DNA of 64,000 bases from Nostoc commune NIES-4072 (GTDB lineage Bacteria > Cyanobacteriota > Cyanobacteriia > Cyanobacteriales > Nostocaceae). The notes under the pieces were generated by a model, which did not search any database, was not told the origin of the DNA, and saw nothing but the letters and a program-made list of their open reading frames with translations. The position numbers were made by a program, and so were the translations under genes. Below are positions 16,834 to 25,381 of this stretch, piece by piece; the first letter of the stretch is position 1; each line of letters begins with the position of its first letter. The stretch spans positions 3,560,308 to 3,624,307 of the forward strand of contig NZ_BDUD01000001.1 in NCBI RefSeq assembly GCF_003113895.1, read 5' to 3'.

Positions 16834-17061
16834 CTAACTCAGAGCCTCGTCAGCATCGCCATGAAACTCAGCATCTTTGAAATCAGACTCAGTAGATTGC
16901 TGAGAACCTGAAAACATACCAAAAGACATTAGCTGACTATTTGAACTGACTGATTTAGAAGTTAAAAAAGTTACAAAAACTTGGCTTTCAGTAATGTCTT
17001 GCGGGACTTCAGCTAATTCGATTTTGCCGTTTCTGTATATTCCTTGAATTGTTTGTAACAT
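16834..17061 (-). CDS. Antitoxin partner of the VapC toxin (75 aa)
   Basis: The N terminus (MLQTIQGIYRNGKIELAEVP) is the beta-hairpin pattern seen in many small cyanobacterial antitoxins (AF2212/DUF104-like), followed by a polar tail with acidic residues (ESDFKDAEFHGDADEALS) that could cover the toxin active site. Gene order, size and the 16-bp spacing to the PIN gene support the call. Upstream, 17152-17186 is a GC-rich palindromic repeat rather than an obvious operator. Confidence 0.7.
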   Translation of the reverse strand: MLQTIQGIYRNGKIELAEVPQDITESQVFVTFLTSKSVSSNSQLMSFGMFSGSQQSTESDFKDAEFHGDADEALS

Positions 17062-17460
17062 AATGGGTTGCGTTGAGGAACTTGAGCGATCGCTAATAAA
17101 TCACGGCACCATAACATTTTAGCTAAAATTTGACTGACTTAATACTTCAGCGCGATGGCTTCGCCGATTCGCAAAGCGACCATCGCATAGCTGGAAATAA
17201 TACCCGCCTTTGATTTGATGAAAATTGAACTAGCGATCGCAGGCAAAATTAATTAACCCTTTGATATTCGCCTCAACACCGCAACCATTTAAAATTTAAT
17301 TATTTGATATTTTCAAATGCAATAGAAATTAATTTAGATAGCATTTTTTATTAGTAACCGATTTTTCACCGATATTTAACCGATATTTCAACTTCTAAAA
17401 TGTAACATCTTGGAACGAAAGCATTTTGGTAAGTTTATTTAAAATTTTAAGGAAATTTTT
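17062..17460. other. Intergenic region with one palindromic repeat
   Basis: No gene is seen. It holds a hairpin-forming repeat with GCGATGG (17152-17158) and CCATCGC (17180-17186) arms, an internal CTTCGC/GCAAAG pairing, then AT-rich sequence before the 72-aa gene. Confidence 0.6.
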
Positions 17461-17679
17461 ATGCCCCATTTTTCAATAAATATTTCCAATATTGTTATTA
17501 CCAATAAAGAGTATCGCAAGCTTAGAGCTTATGCAGAATATCGTCAAATATCAATTCATGAAGCAATACGGTTATTAATTGATTCTCTTCCAGAATGCTC
17601 TCCAAATAATAAATTAAGTAGAAGCCATTCGTTTATGTTTCCTAGAAGGTTTTTACACATTTCTTTCGATAATAGGTAA
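17461..17679 (+). CDS. Small hypothetical protein, possible ribbon-helix-helix (72 aa)
   Basis: The ATG follows an AAGGAAATTTTT leader that could act as a ribosome binding site. Residues about 7-45 (INISNIVITNKEYRKLRAYA, then a short EAIRLLIDSL helix) fit a beta-strand followed by two helices, the outline of a ribbon-helix-helix DNA-binding fold. The basic C-terminal tail (SRSHSFMFPRRFLHISFDNR) is unlike the family. No partner toxin is adjacent. The assignment is tentative. Confidence 0.5.
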   Translation: MPHFSINISNIVITNKEYRKLRAYAEYRQISIHEAIRLLIDSLPECSPNNKLSRSHSFMFPRRFLHISFDNR

Positions 17680-17752
17680 CTTAATAAATCATTTTTTCTT
17701 CAAGTTACCTAGCTGTGAATTTTTGTACCACATACCACAGTGAATTTTGATT

Positions 17753-19195
17753 ATGAATACTCTTCCTTCTTTAAATTTAGTTAAATCTCTAGAAAATTCT
17801 GTTACAGAAACGCCAAATTCTCAACCCATTTATGCTCTAATTTCAGTTCATGGCGACCCGACAGCTGAAATTGGTAAAGAAGGGGCAGGTGGTCAAAATG
17901 TCTACGTGCGAGAATTGGGGTTAGCATTAGCAAAACGCGGCTGTCAGGTTGATATGTTTACCCGACGCGAGTACCCCGACCAAGAAGAAATTGTGGAATT
18001 AGCACCAGGGTGTCGCACTATTCGTTTAAATGCTGGGCCAGCAGAATTCATTACTAGAAATGATTTATTTGAATATGTACCAGAATTTGTAGAAGCCTGG
18101 CTGAATTTTCAACAACGAACAGGGCGTAGCTATGCCTTGATTCACACTAACTATTGGCTTTCTGCTTGGGTAGGATTAGAACTTAAATCTCGATTGGGAC
18201 TACCCCAAGTTCATACCTATCACTCTATAGGAGCAGTTAAATACCGTAATGTGGAGAATCCGCCGCAGATTGCTGTAATTCGTCATTGTGTGGAGAAGGC
18301 TATTTTAGAACAAGCAGATTATGTAATATCCACTAGCCCCCAAGAAGCGGAAGATTTACGTCAGTTAATTTCGCAGTATGGACGTATTAAAGTTATTCCC
18401 TGCGGAATTAATACTGAACATTTTGGTTCTGTAAGTAAAGAAATTGCTCGCCAACAGTTGGGAATTGATGCAGATTCTCAGATAATCTTGTATGTAGGAC
18501 GTTTTGATCCCCGTAAGGGAGTTGAAACCCTAGTCAGAGCTTGCGCCAATTTACCTTCAGGATTTCAACTCTATCTAGTTGGTGGTAGCCGTGAAGATGG
18601 AGCAGACTTCAAAGAACAACAACGTATTGAAACTTTGGTGAACGACCTGGGATTGGAAGCCGTTACAGTTTTCACGGGACGAATTTCTCAAGCGCTGTTA
18701 CCTGCTTACTATGCCGCAGGGGATATCTGCGTTGTACCGAGTTACTACGAGCCTTTTGGTTTAGTGGCGATTGAAGCAATGGCAGCCGGAATACCTGTAA
18801 TTGCGAGTAATGTGGGAGGATTGCAGCATACGGTGGTGCATGGTGAAACTGGATTTTTAGTTCCTCCTTGTGATTCTAAGGCATTGGCGATCGCTATTTA
18901 CAGTTTATTACAAAATCCAACTCTCAAAGAAAGCTATGGCAATGCTGCACAAAATTGGGTTCAGTCTCGTTTTAGCACTCAGGGAGTTGCCGCCCAAGTT
19001 CACGAACTCTATCAATCTTTAACACTTGATACATTTGTTCAAGAAATTATTCAAACTAAAAAGTTAACTCCAGATTTGGAAAGACAAATCCAAAGTTTGT
19101 TGAAGTCAAAAGTTTTGAAATCCAATGAAATTAAAGCTCTAGAAAAATTAATTGACTCTTTTTCTAATGACATTGTGCAGTGGGCAACCAATTAA
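17753..19195 (+). CDS. GT4 glycosyltransferase, sucrose-phosphate-synthase-like (480 aa)
   Basis: The N-terminal Rossmann domain carries the sugar-acceptor signature ALISVHGDP...GKEGAGGQNVYVRELGLALA of sucrose-phosphate and sucrose synthases, and HTNYWLSAWVGLEL follows. The C-terminal domain has the nucleotide-sugar site: YVGRFDPRKGVETLVRA, SYYEPFGLVAIEAMAAGIPV (the E-x7-E motif) and GFLVPPCDSKALA. It would make sucrose-6-phosphate, or a related disaccharide phosphate, from a nucleotide-glucose in the cytoplasm. About 90 residues after the catalytic core form a helical extension. I chose ATG 17753 rather than an in-frame TTG 6 bp earlier. A sucrose-phosphatase-like gene follows but is broken. 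Confidence 0.8.
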   Translation: MNTLPSLNLVKSLENSVTETPNSQPIYALISVHGDPTAEIGKEGAGGQNVYVRELGLALAKRGCQVDMFTRREYPDQEEIVELAPGCRTIRLNAGPAEFITRNDLFEYVPEFVEAWLNFQQRTGRSYALIHTNYWLSAWVGLELKSRLGLPQVHTYHSIGAVKYRNVENPPQIAVIRHCVEKAILEQADYVISTSPQEAEDLRQLISQYGRIKVIPCGINTEHFGSVSKEIARQQLGIDADSQIILYVGRFDPRKGVETLVRACANLPSGFQLYLVGGSREDGADFKEQQRIETLVNDLGLEAVTVFTGRISQALLPAYYAAGDICVVPSYYEPFGLVAIEAMAAGIPVIASNVGGLQHTVVHGETGFLVPPCDSKALAIAIYSLLQNPTLKESYGNAAQNWVQSRFSTQGVAAQVHELYQSLTLDTFVQEIIQTKKLTPDLERQIQSLLKSKVLKSNEIKALEKLIDSFSNDIVQWATN

Positions 19196-19204
19196 ACCAA
19201 TTCG

Positions 19205-19234
19205 CAATGGGCTAACGCCCCGCTCCGCTAACGC
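19205..19234. repeat. GC-rich palindrome-type repeat (copy 1)
   Basis: The 19-mer CAATGGGCTAACGCCCCGC (19205-19223) recurs as its exact reverse complement at 32318-32336, with similar flanks. It is a dispersed Nostocales-type repeat. Confidence 0.8.
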
Positions 19235-19245
19235 AATTCGCAATT

Positions 19246-19284
19246 ACGTTTTGTGACGGGGATTTAGACCCCGACACAAAACGT
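19246..19284 (+). terminator. Long hairpin downstream of the glycosyltransferase
   Basis: Arms ACGTTTTGTG and CACAAAACGT pair fully; one A/A mismatch, then CGGGG/CCCCG, close a 7-nt loop. There is no T tract. It may end transcription or be a repeat element. Confidence 0.55.
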
Positions 19285-19431
19285 GCTGCCTATCTTGCTG
19301 GGGACTTAAACCCCCAAAGTTCGTTAAATGATATCGTTGCCGATTAAAGACTTATTATTAATACCGCAGTTCTTGCTGGGAGCAAGGGGAAAGAGGTTTA
19401 TCAATACTGTACTATTTTAGTGGAAGCAAAT

Positions 19432-20103
19432 ATGAAACTGCTTTTGGTGATTGAATTAGATAATACCTTGGTTGGTAACAATCGAGCTATTGCCGCTTTA
19501 AACCAAAGGCTAGAAGCTATACGCAATCAGATTTACTTAGTCTATGTTACTGGCCGCTCTTATGCTTCTAGTCGTCGGGTGATAGCAAAAGCACGGCTTT
19601 TGAAACCCGATTATTTAATCGCTAGTGTAGGCACTGAAATTTATCAACAGGGTGTGCTTCTAGAAAAAGATTGGGCAAATCAAATCTCAAAAGATTGGGA
19701 TTGGGATGCAACTTGGACAATTGCTAGCTACTTTTCTGCACTGATATCCCAACCCGATAGTTATTTGAGTAATTTATACTACTGTCGTCGTCGAAGCATA
19801 TTAGTTAAAAGACTTAGTAACAATAATGTAAAAATAACTGTAACAAAAGATATCCAGTTAAATTCAATACTAAATCCTTTTGTGTTATTTATCCACCGGA
19901 AAATCCAGAAAGAATTATTACCGATAATAAATGAAGGAACTTCTAAGATTTTCAATACTGGTATTAGTAAAAAGCTAGAAATCAGCACCAATGCCAAAGA
20001 CATAAAAGCGAGGTTTAACAAAGCTTTTACACCTGAGAGAGGTTTAGTTTTATCAGTTCTAGCAAAAGGAAGCTCTCGGCGAGTCACACTAGGAGGTGCG
20101 TAA
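19432..20103 (+). pseudogene. Sucrose-phosphate phosphatase-like HAD protein, truncated and chimeric
   Basis: Residues 1-115 match sucrose-phosphatase: VIELDNTLVG in the place of the HAD motif DLDNTL, VYVTGRSYASSRRVI, and LIASVGTEIYQQG, the latter two highly characteristic. Position 8, which should be the Asp nucleophile, is Glu, so catalysis is doubtful. From about base 19780 the frame becomes the antisense of the neighbouring metallopeptidase gene and no longer resembles a phosphatase; the cap domain and the last motif are missing. A deletion or rearrangement probably joined the two loci. I use ATG 19432; a TTG 12 bp upstream is in frame. Confidence 0.75.
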
Positions 20104-20675
20104 ATTGCTATACCTTCTTCCCTATCTTCGACTCTAATTGACTGCGGACAGCGTAGCAATTGTACTGCTATCCAGATATCGCCAATTGCACCGCCTGTAT
20201 TGAATGCAATTACCCAAATTAACCAACTTGCTTGAGGGAAAATTGCTAGCAGTAATAAACATACAATATCAAGGACTACCAATGGTGCTAACCCAATCAT
20301 AATAAAAGCATTACGACGAAAAAAGTCACCTGGTGAAGTGGCGTAAGCAAGAGGTAAGAAATATTTAACTTTCAATCCATAACGCGGTGAACCACCAAAG
20401 GCAGCAAACGCAATTCCATGCACCAATTCATGAACAATGGTAGTTATACAAATAATAGTAAGCAAAACTAAAAAAGCAATAATTCCTCGCCAAGCTCCAT
20501 CTCCAGAACTTTCTACACTAAAAATTACTGTTTGTTCGTGAATGATGGCATAATACCAACTTGCACCTGCTGCTGCCAATATTAACAATAATGAACCTAA
20601 AGTAGTCCAAATTAGTGATATTTCTGGAGTTACACGAAATACATAGATTGGCTCATTTCGAGTTGCTATATTCAT
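19779..20675 (-). CDS. DUF3267-type membrane zinc metallopeptidase (298 aa)
   Basis: Predicted membrane segments lie at about residues 20-42, 63-88, 122-145, 148-168, 213-240 and 272-292. HELVH at residues 82-86 in the second segment is a zinc-binding HExxH inside the membrane, as in site-2-protease-like DUF3267 proteins. NTGGAIGDIW (about 158-167) may add a ligand. The last codons (MLRRRQ) come from the region shared with the broken phosphatase gene, so the natural C terminus may have been altered. The gene overlaps that pseudogene convergently by about 325 bp. Substrate unknown. Confidence 0.75.
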   Translation of the reverse strand: MNIATRNEPIYVFRVTPEISLIWTTLGSLLLILAAAGASWYYAIIHEQTVIFSVESSGDGAWRGIIAFLVLLTIICITTIVHELVHGIAFAAFGGSPRYGLKVKYFLPLAYATSPGDFFRRNAFIMIGLAPLVVLDIVCLLLLAIFPQASWLIWVIAFNTGGAIGDIWIAVQLLRCPQSIRVEDREEGIAIYAPPSVTRRELPFARTDKTKPLSGVKALLNLAFMSLALVLISSFLLIPVLKILEVPSFIIGNNSFWIFRWINNTKGFSIEFNWISFVTVIFTLLLLSLLTNMLRRRQ

Positions 20676-20750
20676 AATTACTGCTAATTATCAACACTTA
20701 TTTTTTAGATTAATAATATTTAGTGTTTTTCCATCACTCTATAGATTGAT

Positions 20751-22391
20751 CTATTTAAACGCTTCTTGTAGTTGTTCATCTGTCAGAGATTTAATTAAAC
20801 TTAACGGTAGTGGCTGCTGACTAATTGTATTAATGTAATCTGTACTCAAATAGGGAAGGTAAATTGATTGTTCAGCAATGTATGTTTCAAAAAAGGGAAC
20901 ACTCAAAGCTTTAACATAATGACGTGCCAAAGCAGGACTTGAACCGATTACTTGTGAAGGAACAGGCACAGTTGCATTTGGTGATTCTGCAATCGTAGAA
21001 AAATGTGTCCCGCCATTGATAATTACTAAATATTTATTTGGAGTTGTTAACCAAGTAAAAGGCTGAATTTGCTCTGCTAAAGCCGGAGCAACTGTATCAG
21101 CACTGCCAGATACAATCATCACTGGAATTTTGATTTGGCTGAGACTAGCCTGACCAAAAATACTACTATCAACTGGATTAATTGCAATCGCCGCTTTTAT
21201 CCTTTGATCGGATAAATTGTATTGAATCTTTGGTAACTTGAGCGCTAAACATTGAAGCAAAAGCGAAACATTTAAAGTATCTTTTAAGGCTGGACAGTCA
21301 GCTTTCACTTGCTGAAAATTAATCTTTGCACCTGCCAATGCTAAGGCTGTATATCCACCAAAAGATTGCCCTACTACACCAATTTCTTCTAAATTTAAAC
21401 GTCCCTTAAATGTTGAATCAGACTGTGACAATCTAGTGAGTTCATCTAATAAAAATTTTATATCTAAAGGTCTATCAATTAGTTCTCTAGGATTGGTAAT
21501 TGTATCTGCTGTACCCGCTAATAATGCTTGTATTTGTTTTGAATTACTACCAGGATGTTCTGGAACAGCAACCACAAAACCATAAGATGCGAGATGTTCA
21601 GCTAGATATGCAAAACTCGTTCTATCAGAACCAAGTCCGTGGGAAATGACAATTATCGGACGAGGAGTTTGAGTAGTTGGGAGGTAAATATCAGCAGGAA
21701 ATCTTCTCTGACGTGAGAGGTCATTAAGTGTAATTGTTTGCTTTGAGAAACCAAAACTTCCGGTTTTTCCCAAGTCCATTAATGAAACAGTTTTAAGTGT
21801 AGAAGCTGTAGTTACTTTTTGTTGGGATTGTTGGTTAATAAGTGCAACTGCATTTTGAGTTTGATTTACTAAATTCTGTAGTGACTCTGCTATTGCCAAA
21901 CTCTGGTCTAAGTTAATGGAAATTGCGCTTGCTGGAAACTGACGTAATACATTTAAAAGCGTAAAATTTTTTTGATCTGCGGCTGACAAAATTAGTGCAG
22001 CGCGAATTGCATAGAACCCTGACAAGTGAGATTCTGTTTGAATAACTTTCCCCAATTTTTCTAATAATCGTTCACCAATGGGTGTATAAAGAAATTGCGA
22101 AACTTCTACTTGATTTAAAGGAATAGGAGTTAGTAAAACTTTCCGCAGTTGAGTTAGTTGTTTTTTGTCTACATAATGACTATATCCAGCTAAATCATTG
22201 TCTACTTTGCCTGTTGTAGCATAGGTTTCGAGGGAACTAATGGGGATAGACCTTTCTAAAAGACCATAATTAAATTTTAGTCGTTCTGCACCGAAAGCGG
22301 GATAAGCAGTTAGTGTAGGTAGTAACCCGATACTAAAAATTCTCAAAGCCAATTTTAGCCAAACAGTTTTTTGATTTATCAAATGAGTCAT
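20751..22391 (-). CDS. Exported alpha/beta hydrolase with N-terminal DUF1400 (546 aa)
   Basis: A signal peptide spans residues 1-35 (LRIFSIGLLPTLTAYPAFGA). DUF1400 follows (about 36-165: LKFNYGLLERSIPISSLETY, LAGYSHYVDKKQL, LLTPIPL), a cyanobacterial module found before lipase-like domains. The hydrolase domain has VISHGLGSDRTSF, the nucleophile elbow GQSFGG (Ser343), SGSADTVAP (Asp432) and NGGTHFS (His463), a complete triad in platelet-activating-factor-acetylhydrolase-like order. It probably acts on lipids or esters in the periplasm. It is followed on the same strand, in opposite gene order, by the second hydrolase 23 bp upstream, suggesting one operon with the antiporter. Confidence 0.85.
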   Translation of the reverse strand: MTHLINQKTVWLKLALRIFSIGLLPTLTAYPAFGAERLKFNYGLLERSIPISSLETYATTGKVDNDLAGYSHYVDKKQLTQLRKVLLTPIPLNQVEVSQFLYTPIGERLLEKLGKVIQTESHLSGFYAIRAALILSAADQKNFTLLNVLRQFPASAISINLDQSLAIAESLQNLVNQTQNAVALINQQSQQKVTTASTLKTVSLMDLGKTGSFGFSKQTITLNDLSRQRRFPADIYLPTTQTPRPIIVISHGLGSDRTSFAYLAEHLASYGFVVAVPEHPGSNSKQIQALLAGTADTITNPRELIDRPLDIKFLLDELTRLSQSDSTFKGRLNLEEIGVVGQSFGGYTALALAGAKINFQQVKADCPALKDTLNVSLLLQCLALKLPKIQYNLSDQRIKAAIAINPVDSSIFGQASLSQIKIPVMIVSGSADTVAPALAEQIQPFTWLTTPNKYLVIINGGTHFSTIAESPNATVPVPSQVIGSSPALARHYVKALSVPFFETYIAEQSIYLPYLSTDYINTISQQPLPLSLIKSLTDEQLQEAFK

Positions 22392-22414
22392 GATATATCA
22401 TTTAAAATAGTACA

Positions 22415-23206
22415 TTATGCAACAGTAAAATTAGCGGATAATAAAAGTTGATAGAGATTAACATCCCTTTCAACTAAGCAAGCATGACCGCTATGAGGTA
22501 AAGCTATGATCTGATGATTAGGGAAAATATTACTTAAATATTGTGCTTCTGCTTCTGAAGGTAAAAGTCGGTCATTTCTACTACCAATTAGTAAGACAGG
22601 TTGAGTAATTTGAGATAATTTATTCTCGTCAATATCAAAGTCTCTCATCAGGGATAATCGCTGATTAGCAGTTTCTTGTGGTGCGGAACTAGTCGATTTT
22701 GAAAGAGCAAGGCTTGCAGTAGGTGGAATTCGACTTAAATTAGCTAGAAATGGTAAAGATAAAAACGAGGATATTTTATAAAAAAGCTGAGGTGTATAAG
22801 GAAATAAAAGTGAACCTAAATTTAACCAAGGTACTCGATGAAATGAAGAAGCAGAATTAATTAAAATAATCTTTGTAAATAGCTGAGGAAACTTTTCTAG
22901 GACTTTGAGTGCCAAGCAACCACCGAATGATTCTCCACAAAGATAAACGTACCTACGCGGTGTTTTTTCTAGTTCTATCTTAGTTAAATTTATCACTTTT
23001 TCTGTCATTTCATCCCAACTTGTTAGATCGTCAGGTGGAATAACAAAACAACGCACATCAAAAGCAGCTTCTAAACCTGCTGTTTGAATATATATCAATT
23101 CCTTCCCAGTCTCATCCATCCCCGGTAGAAACACAAAGAGTGGATAATTTGGGTTAGATGATTGCGTAGTTATAAAATAAGGATGACTTTGAGTTTTAGG
23201 TGCCAT
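22415..23206 (-). CDS. Alpha/beta hydrolase (263 aa)
   Basis: LFVFLPGMDETGKELIYIQTA begins the fold; GESFGG is the nucleophile elbow, GSRNDRLLPS carries the acid, and LPHSGHACLVERD the His. It lacks a signal peptide, so is probably cytoplasmic, and fits general esterase/lipase-like hydrolases of cyanobacteria. I chose ATG 23206 because the longer TTG start at 23251 adds a hydrophobic stretch without a ribosome binding site. Only 23 bp separate it from the downstream DUF1400 hydrolase and about 70 bp from the upstream antiporter gene, so they probably share a transcript. Confidence 0.8.
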   Translation of the reverse strand: MAPKTQSHPYFITTQSSNPNYPLFVFLPGMDETGKELIYIQTAGLEAAFDVRCFVIPPDDLTSWDEMTEKVINLTKIELEKTPRRYVYLCGESFGGCLALKVLEKFPQLFTKIILINSASSFHRVPWLNLGSLLFPYTPQLFYKISSFLSLPFLANLSRIPPTASLALSKSTSSAPQETANQRLSLMRDFDIDENKLSQITQPVLLIGSRNDRLLPSEAEAQYLSNIFPNHQIIALPHSGHACLVERDVNLYQLLLSANFTVA

Positions 23207-23275
23207 AACTAAACTAATATATATTGATAATGAAAGCTCTAACGTTGGCAAGTCATCAAATAATCTTAATTCCGA

Positions 23276-24553
23276 CTAAACTAATTCAGAAGCAGTCCTG
23301 CTTATTTTTCCACTTTCTTGTGTTTTAATATCATCACTATTTGCTGTTAAAGACTCCTGTATTAAACGTAAATCAAGCAGACTGGCGACCCAACCAGCCG
23401 TCAATCCTTGGAAAAAAACTGTCATCATTATTGTCAAAAATACTAAGACTTTAATTGAATCACCGCCATTAATACCCTGTTTTGTAAGTGAAACCGCAAA
23501 TAAAGAAGCTAAAGAAGCAGCTACAATTCCACGAGGAGCAACCCAAGATAAAAATAACTGCTGTTGCCAGTTAAAATCTTGATTCCAAGTAGATATTAAA
23601 ATATTAATAGGACGCACTATTAGCATCAGTACTAAAACTGTCAGAACACTACCCCAACCTAAAGCAAAAACACTGGCAATTGATAAGTCTGCTGCTAACA
23701 GAATGAACAAAACTGAATTGGCTAAAATACTCAACTGTTCATTAAATCGACGCAATAAAGGTTCTGAAGGTAGGTTACTAGCTTTTAAAACTATCCCCAT
23801 AACTACAGCAACCACCAAACCAGACTCACCACGTAAAACTTGTGCCAAACTAAATAAACCCCAGACACTAGCTAAAACGACTAGATTTTTTAACTCTTGG
23901 GATAAGAATTTATCCTGTTTGATAATTTGGGATAGCAACCAGCCTCCAGTTGTACCAATAGCTATGCCTATACCCAAACGCAAAACTAGACCCTTAATTA
24001 AAATGAGTGGCTCCACATTTCCACTTAAGACAAAGTGAAGCACAATCACAGCCAAAATTGCACCAATTGGATCGATAAAAACACCCTCTCCTTCTAAAAG
24101 TGTTGAGACTTTTTTTTCTACACCAATTTGTTTGAGGAGTGGATTAATTACTGTTGGGCCTGTCACAACTACTAAGGAGGCATAAAGAAAAGCAATTGAC
24201 CAGGGAAATTCACTCAGCCAGTGTGCAGCTATTCCAGCACCAGTTAAGGTAATTAGCACTCCCAAAGTGACAAGATTGCGAAGACTACTAGAAACCTCTT
24301 TTAACTCTCCTAACTGTAGATTTAAACCACCCTCGAATAAAATCAGCGCCACTGAGAGGGAAACTACAACTTCTAAACCAACACCCAGTAAAGATGGATT
24401 TAAAAAATCAAAACCATCTCGCCCCAGAAGAATCCCAAATAGAAGTAGCAAGACTATACTAGGAATGTGAAAATAACCAGCTAAAACTTGAGCAGCAATA
24501 CCAGCTACAACTGTTGCACTGATCAGAATAGTAATGGGTAAGGATTCTTCCAT
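23276..24553 (-). CDS. Cation:proton antiporter, CPA family (425 aa)
   Basis: About 12 hydrophobic segments cover residues 5-395. LLLFGILLGRDGFDFLNPS, LILFEGGLNLQLGEL and VTGPTVINPLLKQIGVEKK are typical of NhaP-like antiporters, and GEGVFIDPIGAILAVIVLHF holds the acidic, ion-binding region of the family. A short polar tail ends the protein, without a TrkA domain. It should exchange Na+ or K+ for H+ in the plasma membrane. It starts the run of minus-strand genes that includes both hydrolases. Confidence 0.88.
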   Translation of the reverse strand: MEESLPITILISATVVAGIAAQVLAGYFHIPSIVLLLLFGILLGRDGFDFLNPSLLGVGLEVVVSLSVALILFEGGLNLQLGELKEVSSSLRNLVTLGVLITLTGAGIAAHWLSEFPWSIAFLYASLVVVTGPTVINPLLKQIGVEKKVSTLLEGEGVFIDPIGAILAVIVLHFVLSGNVEPLILIKGLVLRLGIGIAIGTTGGWLLSQIIKQDKFLSQELKNLVVLASVWGLFSLAQVLRGESGLVVAVVMGIVLKASNLPSEPLLRRFNEQLSILANSVLFILLAADLSIASVFALGWGSVLTVLVLMLIVRPINILISTWNQDFNWQQQLFLSWVAPRGIVAASLASLFAVSLTKQGINGGDSIKVLVFLTIMMTVFFQGLTAGWVASLLDLRLIQESLTANSDDIKTQESGKISRTASELV

Positions 24554-24870
24554 AGAAAATTTAAGTTGTGTTGTACAACCTCCTATAACTGAATAGTTCT
24601 AAATTATGAGGTTTATATTTCAGGAAAAAAATGATAGCTATTTACGCTGTACTGTACTAGCATTTTAACAGGTTGATACTGGCGCGACAGGCGGGAGCAT
24701 AGTTTACTTCACCAAAGGAGTATACTAACGCACTGCTAGCGATCGCCACTAACTTAATACGCTTGGGTTAAGGGCTACTGGCAACAATTTTGGGTTTTCG
24801 AGACGCGATAAATCGCCGTCTCTACAAATATTTTGTTGCCCATTCTGAACTGTATTGGCTACTAACTCAC
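24554..24870. other. Intergenic region with a palindromic repeat
   Basis: No gene is seen. It should hold the antiporter promoter. A hairpin-forming repeat GAGACGCGATAA/ATCGCCGTCTC lies at 24800-24822. Confidence 0.6.
24800..24822. repeat. Palindromic repeat GAGACGCGAT...
   Basis: GAGACG and CGAT pair with ATCG and CGTCTC around an AA loop with one bulged C. This is a familiar dispersed Nostoc palindrome and may serve as terminator for the cupin gene. Confidence 0.65.
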
Positions 24871-25326
24871 TTATCTAAATCGACAAGATTGGTCTATAGT
24901 CGGAGTCTCCTCAAATTGCACCATTATTAGAACAGCTGGCACATCGCCTACTGTTCCAGATAAGTGACCTTTATGACCTTGCGCGTCTGCTTTCGTACCC
25001 TGATCTTCTCCAAAGGAAATTTCGCCAACACCCATCTCGACTCGCTGTCCGTCCATAGTCTCCACAAACCAGCGTCCCGATAAAGGTATGATCCACTGGG
25101 GTTTCGGGTTCTCATGCCAGTTACCAACCCATCCCACAGGTAGCACAGTAAAAGTGATTGTAGCACCGGACTGCTTCAAATTAGAAAGCCACTGCGGTGA
25201 GGTATCCGGGGCTATGCCTTTTTCCATAAAGTCTTCAATTTGACAACGGGATTGGTGACTTATACCGTCGTTGTCAGTCCAGACGTGCCAGTATTCAATT
25301 GTTGGTTTGGGTGATGTATTCTGCAT
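24871..25326 (-). CDS. Cupin-fold protein (151 aa)
   Basis: A single cupin barrel: TFTVLPVGWVGNWHENPKPQ supplies the first motif (His), and QWIIPLSGRWFVETMDGQRV with MGVGEISFGEDQG the second. The metal-ligand set is not fully canonical (WHENP with few His), so its chemistry is open. No signal peptide is seen. It is last in the minus-strand run headed by the glucose-dehydrogenase and debranching genes, 55 bp after the glucoamylase gene, hinting at a role in sugar handling. Confidence 0.7.
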   Translation of the reverse strand: MQNTSPKPTIEYWHVWTDNDGISHQSRCQIEDFMEKGIAPDTSPQWLSNLKQSGATITFTVLPVGWVGNWHENPKPQWIIPLSGRWFVETMDGQRVEMGVGEISFGEDQGTKADAQGHKGHLSGTVGDVPAVLIMVQFEETPTIDQSCRFR

Positions 25327-25381
25327 AATAATGGCTCTTTTTTATCCGAAATGTATTGAAAGGCGAACTAGAAATTAGGAA

